Of a stretch of 10,218 nt of DNA, positions 1 to 7,833 are shown piece after piece. The stretch is from Fidelibacterota bacterium (lineage in GTDB: Bacteria; Fidelibacterota; Fidelibacteria; Fidelibacterales; Fidelibacteraceae), in contig JAOZRH010000070.1 in NCBI GenBank assembly GCA_029931905.1, forward strand, positions 1 through 10,218, read 5' to 3'. A model generated the notes under the pieces. It saw nothing but the letters and a program-made list of their open reading frames with translations, was not told where the DNA came from and searched no databases. Each line of letters begins with the position of its first letter. The stretch's first letter is position 1. The position numbers were made by a program, and so were the translations under genes.

Positions 1-206
1 ATAAAAATCACAAAATAAAATAACATTAATTTATCTTTACTTCATATTGTTGAAAAATACAAAATTATTTTACTCAACAAATCATATTTTTTATAAAATT
101 ATTAAAAAAAGCTAGTATAAAAATTAATTCGCCGATATTCCATAATTTTTCAAATTTTTACAAATAAAATCATTTATATAAACAAATATTTTGATTATAT
201 TAAATT

Positions 207-1613
207 ATGAAAAGAATTCCACGATTATATACATATATTTTCAGAGAACATTTATCTCCGTTCTTCGGTTCACTATTTATAATTTCTTTTCTATTTTTAG
301 CACAATATTTAATTCAACAATTAGATAAATTGGTTGGGAAAAATTTAAGTCCATTAGTAATAATTGAATTTATTTTTCTCAATTTAGCTTGGGTAGTTGC
401 TCAAGCTGTTCCTATGTCAGTTTTAATATCAATTCTGATGGCTTATGGACGATTGGGAGAGGATAATGAATTAACAGCTTTACGAGCTTCAGGAATAAAT
501 TTTGGGAAAATAATCAGACCCTCACTTCTTTTTGCATCATTGATAACAATTTTCTTAATATATTTTAATAATAATGTTTTACCTGATGCAAATCATAAAG
601 CAAAATTATTGAGAAGAGATATTTCACGAAAACATCCAGGTCTCAGCATCGAAGCTGGTTATTTTTTAGATGATATTCCGGGATACCATTTATTCATTAG
701 AGAAAAGAAAAACGATACACTAAAAAATGTGTTAATTTACCACACAACGAAAAAAAACGAACAAGTAAGTATTTATGCTAACACTGGATTGTTAGAAGTA
801 GTTGGCGATAAAATTATATTAAATTTATTTGATGGAGAATTTCATCAATTAGAAAGAGAAAAAAGTGATGTCTATAGAATTTTGGACTTCGAGAAACATA
901 AAATTGTTATTGCCGTCCCTGAGATGCTATTAAATCATAAAGAATCGAAATATCGTGGTGATAGAGAAATGAATATTCCACAAATGTATGAACGGGTTAA
1001 AGTTAGTAAAACATACAAAGAAAATATCAAAATAAGATTACACGAGCAATTTAAATCAAATAATTTGGATACTACAAAATCAAAATTATCAGATAAACAA
1101 AAAATATTGACAAAAGCGATAATATCATATCAAGAAGATTCACTTGGATCAAATATTTCAAAAAAAGAAAAAAGTTATTATAAAGCAAAAATAAGAAGAT
1201 TAAAAAATTTAAATACCAAATTAAAATCAAATATTAAAATGTATAATGAACAGAAAAAACAAGAAAACAAATATTTGGTTGAGATCCATAAAAAAATATC
1301 AATGCCTATAGCTTGTATTGTTTTTGTACTGATTGGTGCACCACTTGGAATGTTATCAAGAAAAGGAAATCTTGCAGTTGCTGGATCGTTTAGTTTAATA
1401 TTCTTTTTCCTTTATTGGGTTCTATTAATGGCGGGTGAACGACTTGCTGATCGGAATTTATTATCCGCCTGGCTTGCTATGTGGAGTGCAAACATCATTG
1501 TAGGAAGTATCGGAATATTTTTAACTTGGTTTGCAATTCATGAAAGAATAAATATAAATTTTAGTAAAATTTTTAAATTCATAAAAAAGGGGAAAAATGA
1601 TAATAAATTATAA
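207..1613 (+). CDS. LptF/LptG (YjgP/YjgQ) family LPS-export permease
   Basis: Predicted inner-membrane permease subunit of the Lpt machine, which, with the LptB ATPase, extracts lipopolysaccharide and passes it to the periplasmic bridge. Six hydrophobic segments fit the family: about residues 17-38, 54-80, 101-122, 364-383, 389-409 and 420-445, with a large soluble region between the third and fourth. The family-typical stretch GRLGEDNELTALRASGI lies at residues 81-97 after the second helix. The periplasmic region has a beta-rich part (about 145-240, the expected jellyroll) followed by a highly charged, probably helical stretch at about 262-358. This makes the protein 468 residues against roughly 360 for the enterobacterial members. 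The start at 207 gives a good N-terminus, but no Shine-Dalgarno precedes it. It is first in an operon and overlaps the next gene by 17 nt. I cannot separate LptF from LptG by sequence alone, so no symbol is given. Confidence 0.9.
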   Translation: MKRIPRLYTYIFREHLSPFFGSLFIISFLFLAQYLIQQLDKLVGKNLSPLVIIEFIFLNLAWVVAQAVPMSVLISILMAYGRLGEDNELTALRASGINFGKIIRPSLLFASLITIFLIYFNNNVLPDANHKAKLLRRDISRKHPGLSIEAGYFLDDIPGYHLFIREKKNDTLKNVLIYHTTKKNEQVSIYANTGLLEVVGDKIILNLFDGEFHQLEREKSDVYRILDFEKHKIVIAVPEMLLNHKESKYRGDREMNIPQMYERVKVSKTYKENIKIRLHEQFKSNNLDTTKSKLSDKQKILTKAIISYQEDSLGSNISKKEKSYYKAKIRRLKNLNTKLKSNIKMYNEQKKQENKYLVEIHKKISMPIACIVFVLIGAPLGMLSRKGNLAVAGSFSLIFFFLYWVLLMAGERLADRNLLSAWLAMWSANIIVGSIGIFLTWFAIHERININFSKIFKFIKKGKNDNKL

Positions 1614-2109
1614 AAATAAAAAACCAAAAATTGCGAAAACTGCGATAATATTTCCTCAAGTTACTATTCTCGGTGAAGTTGAAATTAATGAGAATGTAAA
1701 TATTTGGCCAAATTCTGTAATTCGAGCAGATATTAATTCTGTAAAGATTGGTAAAAATTCAAACATTCAAGATGGTACAGTTATTCATGTTGGATATGGA
1801 AAAGATTCAACAAAAATTGGCGAAAATGTAACAATTGGACATAATTGTACAATACACGGATGTGAAATTGCATCAAATACTTTAATAGGAATGGGAGCAA
1901 CAATCCTAAATGGCGCAAAAATTGGCAAAGGATCAATTGTCGGAGCTGGTGCATTAATAAAAGAAAATTTTATTGTACCAGAACGAAAATTGGTAGTCGG
2001 AGTCCCGGGCAAAATAGTTCGTGATATTAGCGATGAAGAATATGAAAATATTCTTGACTCGGCAGACGAATATATAGAATTAGCAAAAAATTATAAAATT
2101 GAGGAATAA
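1597..2109 (+). CDS. gamma-carbonic anhydrase family protein (hexapeptide-repeat, left-handed beta-helix)
   Basis: Soluble cytoplasmic protein of the gamma-carbonic anhydrase/YrdA/PaaY-like group, which forms trimers of left-handed beta-helices with metal sites at the subunit interfaces. Hexapeptide repeats run from about residue 15 to 125. Three candidate metal-ligand histidines are in the expected arrangement: H64 in TVIHVG, and H82 and H87 in GHNCTIHG. The conserved Arg/Asp pair (R43, D45 in VIRAD) and Q58/D59 also match the family. The C-terminal helix carries the usual EYxxLAKNY pattern. At 170 residues it has the normal length for the short form, which lacks the acidic loop of archaeal Cam, so true CO2 hydration activity cannot be assumed. 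The start at 1597 is supported by AGGGG at about 1588-1592, inside the permease gene. The 17-nt overlap and the 3-nt gap to the next gene indicate co-transcription and probable translational coupling. Confidence 0.93.
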   Translation: MIINYKNKKPKIAKTAIIFPQVTILGEVEINENVNIWPNSVIRADINSVKIGKNSNIQDGTVIHVGYGKDSTKIGENVTIGHNCTIHGCEIASNTLIGMGATILNGAKIGKGSIVGAGALIKENFIVPERKLVVGVPGKIVRDISDEEYENILDSADEYIELAKNYKIEE

Positions 2110-2112
2110 CAA

Positions 2113-3417
2113 ATGTTAGCATATTCAATCATTGAAAAAAAACAAGCAGGAAAAGAATTAACAAAAGATGAAATACGATTTTTTGTCATTGGATTTTTAG
2201 ATAAAATTATTCCAGCTTATCAAATGTCAGCACTATTAATGGCAATTTATTTTAAAGGATTAACAGAAAATGAAACAGCATCTTTTTTAGATATTGTGAT
2301 TAATAGTGGAAAAAGAATAAAATTCAAAAAGTCAGATAAATTTGTTGTAGATAAACATTCAACTGGCGGAGTTGGAGATAAAATTTCTATTGTTTTAGCT
2401 CCACTTTTAGCAGCAACTGGAAAAGTAAAAATCCCTATGATTTCTGGAAGAGCCCTTGGTCATACAGGCGGAACTCTTGACAAATTGGAAAGCATTCCCG
2501 GATTTTCTGTAAATATGACTAACGAACAATTTATCAGTCAAACAAATAATATCGGCTGTGCTTTAATTGGACAAACTGACGATATATGTCCAGCAGACAG
2601 AGAATTATATGCTCTTAGAGATGTAACTGCAACAGTTCGTTCAATTCCAATGATTTGCACTTCGATATTAAGCAAAAAAATTGCAGAAGGAATTGAAGGA
2701 TTAGTTCTTGATGTAAAAACTGGAAACGGAGCATTTATTCAAGAATATAATGATAGTTTAGAATTGGCAAATAAATTAAAATTTTTTGGTGAAAACTACG
2801 GATTAAAAGTTAGAGCTGTAATTACAGATATGAGTCAACCATTGGGAATAAAAATTGGTAATTGGTTGGAAATTGAAGAATCACTTGATGTATTAAAAGG
2901 AAAAGGTCCTGCTGATATAAAAGAAGAAACAATGGAATTAGCAGTAGAATCTTTGTTAATGCAAGATCCTAAACGAAGTATAAGTGAAATAAAAAACGAA
3001 TTAAATAGTTTGATAAATAATGGAAGTGCTTTTGAAAAATTAAAGGAAATTGCGAAACAACAAGGAGCAGATATTTCATTTTTAGATCATCCTGAAAAAT
3101 ATAAAAAAGCGAAATACATTAAAGATGTTCTTGCAACAAATACAGGACATCTGCAAAAAGTAAATTCTATGCAACTTGGTTTAGATGCAATCACTCTCGG
3201 AGCTGGAAGGAGAACAAGTGAAGACAAAATCGATCCTGTTTCTGGTATTGAAATACATAAAAAAATCGGTGACAAAATTGATAGAAATGATTTACTCTTC
3301 AGAATACATTCAAATAATGAAAATGCCGTTACAAATATTGAAAAAATAATCGAATCAAGATTAGAATTATCTGAAAAACCAACTAATAAAAAACAACTTA
3401 TAATCAAAAAAATATAA
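2113..3417 (+). CDS. thymidine/pyrimidine-nucleoside phosphorylase
   Basis: Cytosolic salvage enzyme that splits pyrimidine nucleosides with phosphate to give the free base and (deoxy)ribose 1-phosphate. The family signature SGRALGHTGGTLDKLE is at residues 111-126, and the phosphate-binding KHSTGGVGDK at 81-90. The catalytic and base-binding residues known from E. coli thymidine phosphorylase (H85, R171, S186, K190) correspond to H82, R169, S184 and K188 here. The three usual parts are present: helical N-terminal domain, alpha/beta domain, and a C-terminal lobe with LGLDAITLGAGRR at about 356-367. The length of 434 residues is normal. Residue 109 is Met (IPMISGR), as in thymidine phosphorylases, whereas as I recall Bacillus PyNP has Lys there. 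That leans toward DeoA-like thymidine preference, but I leave the symbol open. GAGG at about 2101-2104, overlapping the end of the preceding gene, is the ribosome-binding site. It is last in the three-gene operon. Confidence 0.95.
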   Translation: MLAYSIIEKKQAGKELTKDEIRFFVIGFLDKIIPAYQMSALLMAIYFKGLTENETASFLDIVINSGKRIKFKKSDKFVVDKHSTGGVGDKISIVLAPLLAATGKVKIPMISGRALGHTGGTLDKLESIPGFSVNMTNEQFISQTNNIGCALIGQTDDICPADRELYALRDVTATVRSIPMICTSILSKKIAEGIEGLVLDVKTGNGAFIQEYNDSLELANKLKFFGENYGLKVRAVITDMSQPLGIKIGNWLEIEESLDVLKGKGPADIKEETMELAVESLLMQDPKRSISEIKNELNSLINNGSAFEKLKEIAKQQGADISFLDHPEKYKKAKYIKDVLATNTGHLQKVNSMQLGLDAITLGAGRRTSEDKIDPVSGIEIHKKIGDKIDRNDLLFRIHSNNENAVTNIEKIIESRLELSEKPTNKKQLIIKKI

Positions 3418-3449
3418 TTGTTATAATTTTAAATTGAGTAATAATTTTT
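3416..3449. terminator. possible bidirectional terminator in convergent junction
   Basis: Only 30 nt separate two convergent genes. AATTGTTA (3416-3423) can pair with TAATAATT (3439-3446) over eight positions, one of them G-U, around a 15-nt loop. TTTTT (3445-3449) follows on the plus strand, and an A-rich stretch at 3406-3412 gives a T-run on the minus strand. The stem has almost no G-C pairs, so it would be weak and could arise by chance at this base composition. Confidence 0.25.
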
Positions 3450-5211
3450 AAATTACAAAATGAACACTTATCAATCCGGAATTATTATAATATGATTCTC
3501 TATTTTTCTGCTGAATATTTTGAATATTGTATCTAATATTTATAATTCTTTTATAATTAATTGAAAAATTTACACCTTTTCTATATGAATAATAACTCAA
3601 ATCTTTCTCATCTGACAAATTATATACATATTCAAAACGCTGAGAATATGATGGCCCAATATTTACAGAAAAATTGTATAATTTTTTAAAAACAGATGTT
3701 GATATTTTATACTCAAATTTATCATTAGTTATCTCTTGATAAAAATTATCCCAATCTAAAAATCCATTATCTTCCCATCTCACAAATAATTTTAAATTTA
3801 TTCCAAAACTATTTACAAAATAATATTTCACATTTTGATTTAATTTTAATCCTCTAAATACCATACTATTTATATGAACAAATGGCAAATATTCGTAATC
3901 ATAGACAAAATAATTAGTATATATTTCTTGATGTGATCGCCAAACAATTTTTTTTGGAATATTTAATATCAAATCAGATTTTAACGAAACTATTCTGTTT
4001 GAATGATTTTGAGCAGATCTTTGTCTATATAAATATACTAAATGATGGAAATAAAAATCACCGTATATTGAAAATTGTAAAAAAGGATTAATTTTATGTC
4101 TCCACCCCACATTAATTGAGTATGCTACTTCATCTCTTTCGTCATAATTAGATGTATCTGGAGTATCAAAATTTAATAGTGAAACAAAATAATTAACCTC
4201 TACACTATCATTTTTTGAAAGTTGATACGAAGATTTGAATTTAATTTTTTTCTTGTCAAATGTATATCCAACTGGCAAACGGATTCCTTCAGATGTTGCC
4301 TTTGAATTATATTGTTTATATTCATTTGACAAATACAATGCGGTTTTAAACTTTTTATGTTTTTTTACTAACATTATTTTATTGTCAAACTCAAATCTCT
4401 CATACTCTCTTTCAACAATAGAATCAGCGTATGAAAATCTATGTTTTTCACTGTTTGAGACATATTCGACATCATAAGTCATTTGTGAATTTGATGATAA
4501 TGGAAATGTTAAACTATTACGAATATCAAACTTTTCATTAATTCTCTTTTCAATATTACTACCTGTTTCATCAACAAAATATTCTCTATTAATAACCTTA
4601 TATCCACCTTTAATTATATTTTTTATATTGTTGATATCAGTTTTATAAGACAATCTATTGTCAAATTTATAATTCGTTCTTTTATTTGTTTTTTCATAAT
4701 TCATATCCGAAAATGGTTTCAATTTAAAATCTTTATTTTGACGAATTTTTAAATTTACAAAATATCCATCATCTCCAATTGTCAATCTATTTTCCGACAA
4801 ATATCCAAGATCAAAAATATATTTCATTTTGCGATTATATTGATTTGAAACTCCTAATAACATTTTTGAGTAATCATTTGAATAGTTTATATGTTCATCA
4901 CTTAAAATAAAATAATTCATTTTTATTCCAGTAGAAAAATTTTCGAATAAATATTTTGAAAAATTTAATATCGAATTAAATTCATTTTTTAATTTGCCTT
5001 CTCTAAAGTTTTTTGAATAAATTTTACTATTATTTATAATCTTGGCTATGAAATAATAATTTTTATATGATATATTTGCTTTAGATATTCCATTAATTTT
5101 AAAATAATCATTCATCTGTTCCATAATTACTGCTGTGGTATCAGATGCAAACACTTTCGTTGAAAATATTAATCCAAAAAATACTACTATTATTATTTTA
5201 AAATATTTCAT
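3448..5211 (-). CDS. hypothetical exported protein, probable outer-membrane beta-barrel
   Basis: I do not recognise a named family. The N-terminus is a clear Sec signal peptide: Lys at 2 and 5, a hydrophobic core at about 6-17, and the likely cut after A22 in KVFASD. The remaining ~565 residues have no further hydrophobic helix. They consist of many short stretches of alternating polar and hydrophobic or aromatic residues, rich in Tyr, Phe and Asn and joined by polar turns, such as KYYFVNSFGINLKLFVRWED and NFSINYKRIINIRYNIQ. This is the usual look of an outer-membrane beta-barrel. The C-terminus is SVHFVI, a plausible but not ideal final strand. The short segment at about 24-60 may be a periplasmic plug or linker. 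It lies 101 nt downstream of malQ on the same strand, so it may be co-transcribed or have its own promoter. No Shine-Dalgarno precedes its ATG. There is no sequence evidence for a transport substrate. Confidence 0.75.
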   Translation of the reverse strand: MKYFKIIIVVFFGLIFSTKVFASDTTAVIMEQMNDYFKINGISKANISYKNYYFIAKIINNSKIYSKNFREGKLKNEFNSILNFSKYLFENFSTGIKMNYFILSDEHINYSNDYSKMLLGVSNQYNRKMKYIFDLGYLSENRLTIGDDGYFVNLKIRQNKDFKLKPFSDMNYEKTNKRTNYKFDNRLSYKTDINNIKNIIKGGYKVINREYFVDETGSNIEKRINEKFDIRNSLTFPLSSNSQMTYDVEYVSNSEKHRFSYADSIVEREYERFEFDNKIMLVKKHKKFKTALYLSNEYKQYNSKATSEGIRLPVGYTFDKKKIKFKSSYQLSKNDSVEVNYFVSLLNFDTPDTSNYDERDEVAYSINVGWRHKINPFLQFSIYGDFYFHHLVYLYRQRSAQNHSNRIVSLKSDLILNIPKKIVWRSHQEIYTNYFVYDYEYLPFVHINSMVFRGLKLNQNVKYYFVNSFGINLKLFVRWEDNGFLDWDNFYQEITNDKFEYKISTSVFKKLYNFSVNIGPSYSQRFEYVYNLSDEKDLSYYSYRKGVNFSINYKRIINIRYNIQNIQQKNRESYYNNSGLISVHFVI

Positions 5212-5312
5212 TATTATTAAGTTACTTTGTCATTTATTGTCATCTCAGCATAAAAAACATAATTCGTAATTGACTTCATCGACTTTCGGTTCATGATTTC
5301 TAATTAATAAAA

Positions 5313-6779
5313 CTATCTTTCCGTTTTTTCTGTTAATATTTTTAAATTATTTTTTATCTCTTTAGGAATATTAAGATTTTCCATTTGCCACTTCCAATTT
5401 CCTTCTGCTGTTCCAGGAAAATTCATTCTAGCAGATTCATCTAAATTCAGTATATCCTGCATTGGAATTATTGACCAATTTGCTTTTGAATTCATAGCTA
5501 AACGAATTAATGCCCAAGAAATATTTTTTCCATCATAATCTGTTATTTTATTTACATTGTTTTTATCATTTTCAGTTGCATCATTATTATACCAACCACG
5601 AGTTGTATTATTATCGTGAGTTCCGGTATATACAGCACAATTTTCTGTATCATAATTTTGTGGTAAAAACAAATTATTTTCAGAATCAAATGCAAACTGT
5701 AAAATTTTCATTCCGGGAAAATTAAATTCGTCTCTTAAATCTCTTACCTCATCGGTAATAACACCAAGATCTTCAGCAATTATTGGCAAATCTCCAAATT
5801 TCTTTTTAAGGAAATTAAAAAATACCTTCCCTGGCCCTTTTACCCATTTACCATTTATTGCCGTCTCTTCTCCTAAAGGAACTTCCCACGAGGCTTCAAA
5901 TCCACGAAAATGATCCATTCGAATATAATCAACCATCTTTAATGTATGTTTAATTCTGCTTATCCACCATAAATAATCACATTTATACAATTCATCCCAA
6001 TTGTAATGTGGATTTCCCCAAAGCTGTCCCGTTTCACTAAAATAATCTGGTGGCACACCTGCAACAACTTTTGGGTTTCCTTCTAAATCTAATTTAAATA
6101 TAGAATTATTTGCCCAAACATCAGCAGAATCGTAAGAAACAAAAATTGGAATATCTCCAATAATTTCAATATTTTTTTTATTTGCATATTTTTTAACTTT
6201 ATTCCATTGATAAAAAAACAAGAATTGTTTGAATTTGATTTTTTCTAATTTTTCTCTATTCTTATTTTTCCATTGTGTAGAAATTTTTTCATTATTTTTA
6301 AACTTTTTAGGAAATTCATTCCAAGCTTTGGTTTTATATATTTCCTTCAATAATAAAAAGTTTGCCGTATAATCAATCCAAAACGATTCATTTTTCACAA
6401 ATTTATTATATTCTTTTTTAAAAATATTTGTTTTAATAAATTTTTCATAAGCAATGTTTAAAACCTGCTCTTTTCTTTCAAATTTATCTTTTATCTCAGT
6501 TTCTATTTTTATTAAATCTTTTTTTGAAATCAATTTGTCTTTCAATAATTCTTCTGGACTTATTAACGATGTGTTACCTGCAAATGCAGAAATACTCGCA
6601 TAAGGCGAACCAAAAGTATCTGGAATTACCAATGGAAGTATTTGCCATAATTTTTGATCTGTTTCTTTTAAAAAATCAATAAAATCATATGCAGATTTTC
6701 CAAAATCACCACTTCCCCACATTCCTGGCAATGAAGTTGGATGTAACAATATTCCATTTGAACGATTATTTTTTTTGAT
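5313..6779 (-). CDS. malQ: 4-alpha-glucanotransferase (amylomaltase, GH77)
   Basis: Cytoplasmic disproportionating enzyme that moves alpha-1,4-glucan segments between maltodextrins in glycogen/maltose metabolism. It is a GH77 TIM barrel with all three catalytic acids. Numbered from TTG 6749, these are the nucleophile D279 in RMDHFRG, the acid/base E326 in IIAEDLG, and D379 in TGTHDNNTTRGW. Other family hallmarks are LLHPTSLPG, SPYASISAFAGN, GDIPIFVSYDSADVW and MNFPGTAEGNWKW near the C-terminus. TTG at 6749 is the first conventional start, but it would cut the conserved first strand (family form R-x-x-GILLHPTSLPG) and has no ribosome-binding site. The frame is open back to a TAA at 6800-6798, and AAGGAG (6790-6785) sits 5 nt before an in-frame ATC at 6779. 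Starting there adds ten residues ending RSNGI, for 488 in all, close to the ~500 of Thermus amylomaltase. I therefore place the start at ATC; an ATG altered by mutation or sequence error is the alternative. The stop is TAG. Confidence 0.95.
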   Translation of the reverse strand: MKKNNRSNGILLHPTSLPGMWGSGDFGKSAYDFIDFLKETDQKLWQILPLVIPDTFGSPYASISAFAGNTSLISPEELLKDKLISKKDLIKIETEIKDKFERKEQVLNIAYEKFIKTNIFKKEYNKFVKNESFWIDYTANFLLLKEIYKTKAWNEFPKKFKNNEKISTQWKNKNREKLEKIKFKQFLFFYQWNKVKKYANKKNIEIIGDIPIFVSYDSADVWANNSIFKLDLEGNPKVVAGVPPDYFSETGQLWGNPHYNWDELYKCDYLWWISRIKHTLKMVDYIRMDHFRGFEASWEVPLGEETAINGKWVKGPGKVFFNFLKKKFGDLPIIAEDLGVITDEVRDLRDEFNFPGMKILQFAFDSENNLFLPQNYDTENCAVYTGTHDNNTTRGWYNNDATENDKNNVNKITDYDGKNISWALIRLAMNSKANWSIIPMQDILNLDESARMNFPGTAEGNWKWQMENLNIPKEIKNNLKILTEKTER

Positions 6780-6790
6780 ATTTTCTCCTT
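6777..6790 (-). promoter_or_regulatory. malQ ribosome-binding site with apparent ATC start codon
   Basis: On the minus strand the sequence reads AAGGAGAAAATATC. AAGGAG (6790-6785) is one of the best Shine-Dalgarno matches in the window and lies 5 nt before ATC (6779-6777). No ATG, GTG or TTG is in frame between the upstream TAA (6800-6798) and TTG 6749. TTG 6749 lies about 35 nt beyond the Shine-Dalgarno, too far for it to serve that codon. Confidence 0.6.
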
Positions 6791-6910
6791 TTTTTATTTA
6801 ATTTAATAATTATTTTGTCAAATTGAAAATGATTAATTTTAAAATGCTAAATCACCAAATATTTTATAATCAACTATTTCATTTATTTTTACTTTTTTAT
6901 TATCATTATT

Positions 6911-6940
6911 TTTGTTAGATTAAGAACTATGATAAATTTG
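6911..6940 (+). promoter_or_regulatory. Bacteroidota-type promoter candidate for the lipoprotein gene
   Basis: TTTG (6911-6914) and TAAATTTG (6933-6940) are separated by 18 nt. They match the Bacteroidota housekeeping promoter (TTTG near -33, TAnnTTTG near -7). Transcription would start near 6947, leaving a leader of about 20 nt that contains the ribosome-binding site AGAGGTG (6957-6963). The elements are short and the DNA is AT-rich, so the match is suggestive rather than decisive. Its position just before a gene that heads a two-gene unit favours it. Confidence 0.45.
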
Positions 6941-6967
6941 ATATATTATAAAATTTAGAGGTGTAAA

Positions 6968-7822
6968 ATGAAAAGAATTATTTCCTTAATGATAGCAGTT
7001 TTTTTACTAAGCAGTTGTAATTTGTTCGAAAAGAAAACAGAATTAGCAATTGAATGGAAAGTGGTTAATAAACTGGGAAAAAATGCAAAATCTCCTATTG
7101 GATTAAAATATAAAAAATATTCAATAGATACAGATAGCAATAAAGTATTTAATACGAAAAAAATAATAAAAAACATAAACGATTTAAATTCAAAAAATTT
7201 AGAGTTAATATTAGATGAAAATCAAAAAAACAGATGGACAATTACAGAGAATAATTGGGACAACATTACTTATCAAGTGATATTTCCTGAAAATAATAAA
7301 AAACAAAAATTTACAAAAATAATAGTTCCAATAACTTACAAACCATTCCAAGTAATTTTTACAGATGTTGTTGATGGTGGAATCGATAGAGACAATATTT
7401 TCAATAGTATTGAAAAAGTTGCAGAAAACAATGATTTATATACATACATCACAAATGGAATAATAAAAATTTCATCAAAAGATGACAAAAATTGCTGGAA
7501 AGGACTCTATAACATTACAGAAACATCATTATTTAATAAAATATTTGATAGAATAAATGATTTTTACGATGAATTATTAACTTCAAACTATTATTCTGAA
7601 AATGAGGGTTATGATGTACATTTAGTATTATCAAAATATGTTTATCAATTTGATTATGAAAAATTAGATTTATTAGATAAAAGATTAAATAGTTATAAAA
7701 ACATTGAAACAAAAATATATCTTCCCGAGTATATCTCAGAAACAGATACAATAAAAACATATAATAATTTAGAAATATCTATTGTTGATAGTTCTAATAA
7801 ATCAATATTCGACAATAAGTAA
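6968..7822 (+). CDS. hypothetical lipoprotein
   Basis: I do not recognise the family. A type II signal peptide is clear: Lys2-Arg3, a hydrophobic core, then the lipobox LSSC with the lipidated Cys at residue 17, followed by N-L-F-E. The mature protein (about 268 residues) should be anchored to the envelope by its N-terminus, most likely in the outer membrane or at its periplasmic face. The rest is polar and Asn/Lys-rich with alternating beta-like stretches, for example YQVIFPEN and VIFTDVVDGGIDRDNIF at about 103-145. A helical, acidic region follows at about 185-210. No catalytic motif is visible. The ribosome-binding site is AGAGGTG, 4 nt before the ATG. The stop is 11 nt before the next start, so the gene is almost certainly co-transcribed with the vWA protein and may act with it. 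If that protein is TssR-like, a TssQ-like lipoprotein role is conceivable, but I see no sequence proof. Confidence 0.85.
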   Translation: MKRIISLMIAVFLLSSCNLFEKKTELAIEWKVVNKLGKNAKSPIGLKYKKYSIDTDSNKVFNTKKIIKNINDLNSKNLELILDENQKNRWTITENNWDNITYQVIFPENNKKQKFTKIIVPITYKPFQVIFTDVVDGGIDRDNIFNSIEKVAENNDLYTYITNGIIKISSKDDKNCWKGLYNITETSLFNKIFDRINDFYDELLTSNYYSENEGYDVHLVLSKYVYQFDYEKLDLLDKRLNSYKNIETKIYLPEYISETDTIKTYNNLEISIVDSSNKSIFDNK

Positions 7823-7833
7823 CGGAGAAAAAA

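Noticed and set aside
181..200. Bacteroidota -7 element before the permease gene (TATTTTG at 187-193)
   Set aside because: It is one base short of TAnnTTTG, lies only about 14 nt from the ATG, and has no properly spaced TTTG upstream.
1..206. Short direct repeat AAAATTATT (61-69 and 95-103) and other AT-rich inverted or direct matches
   Set aside because: They are too short and too low in complexity to stand out from the base composition. No tRNA, CRISPR, insertion sequence or attachment site was seen here or elsewhere in the window.
1785..2012. Minus-strand open frame within the gamma-carbonic anhydrase gene, and similar antisense frames at 3087-3407, 4235-4477, 5510-5725, 7533-7760 and 8625-8999
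   Set aside because: They lie fully inside well-supported genes on the other strand, lack recognisable motifs, and are expected shadows of AT-rich coding sequence.
6819..6863. Minus-strand promoter for malQ (CAAATTGA or CAAATATT as reversed -7 boxes)
   Set aside because: Each differs from the consensus by one base, and neither has a CAAA (reversed TTTG) at about 18-19 nt spacing.
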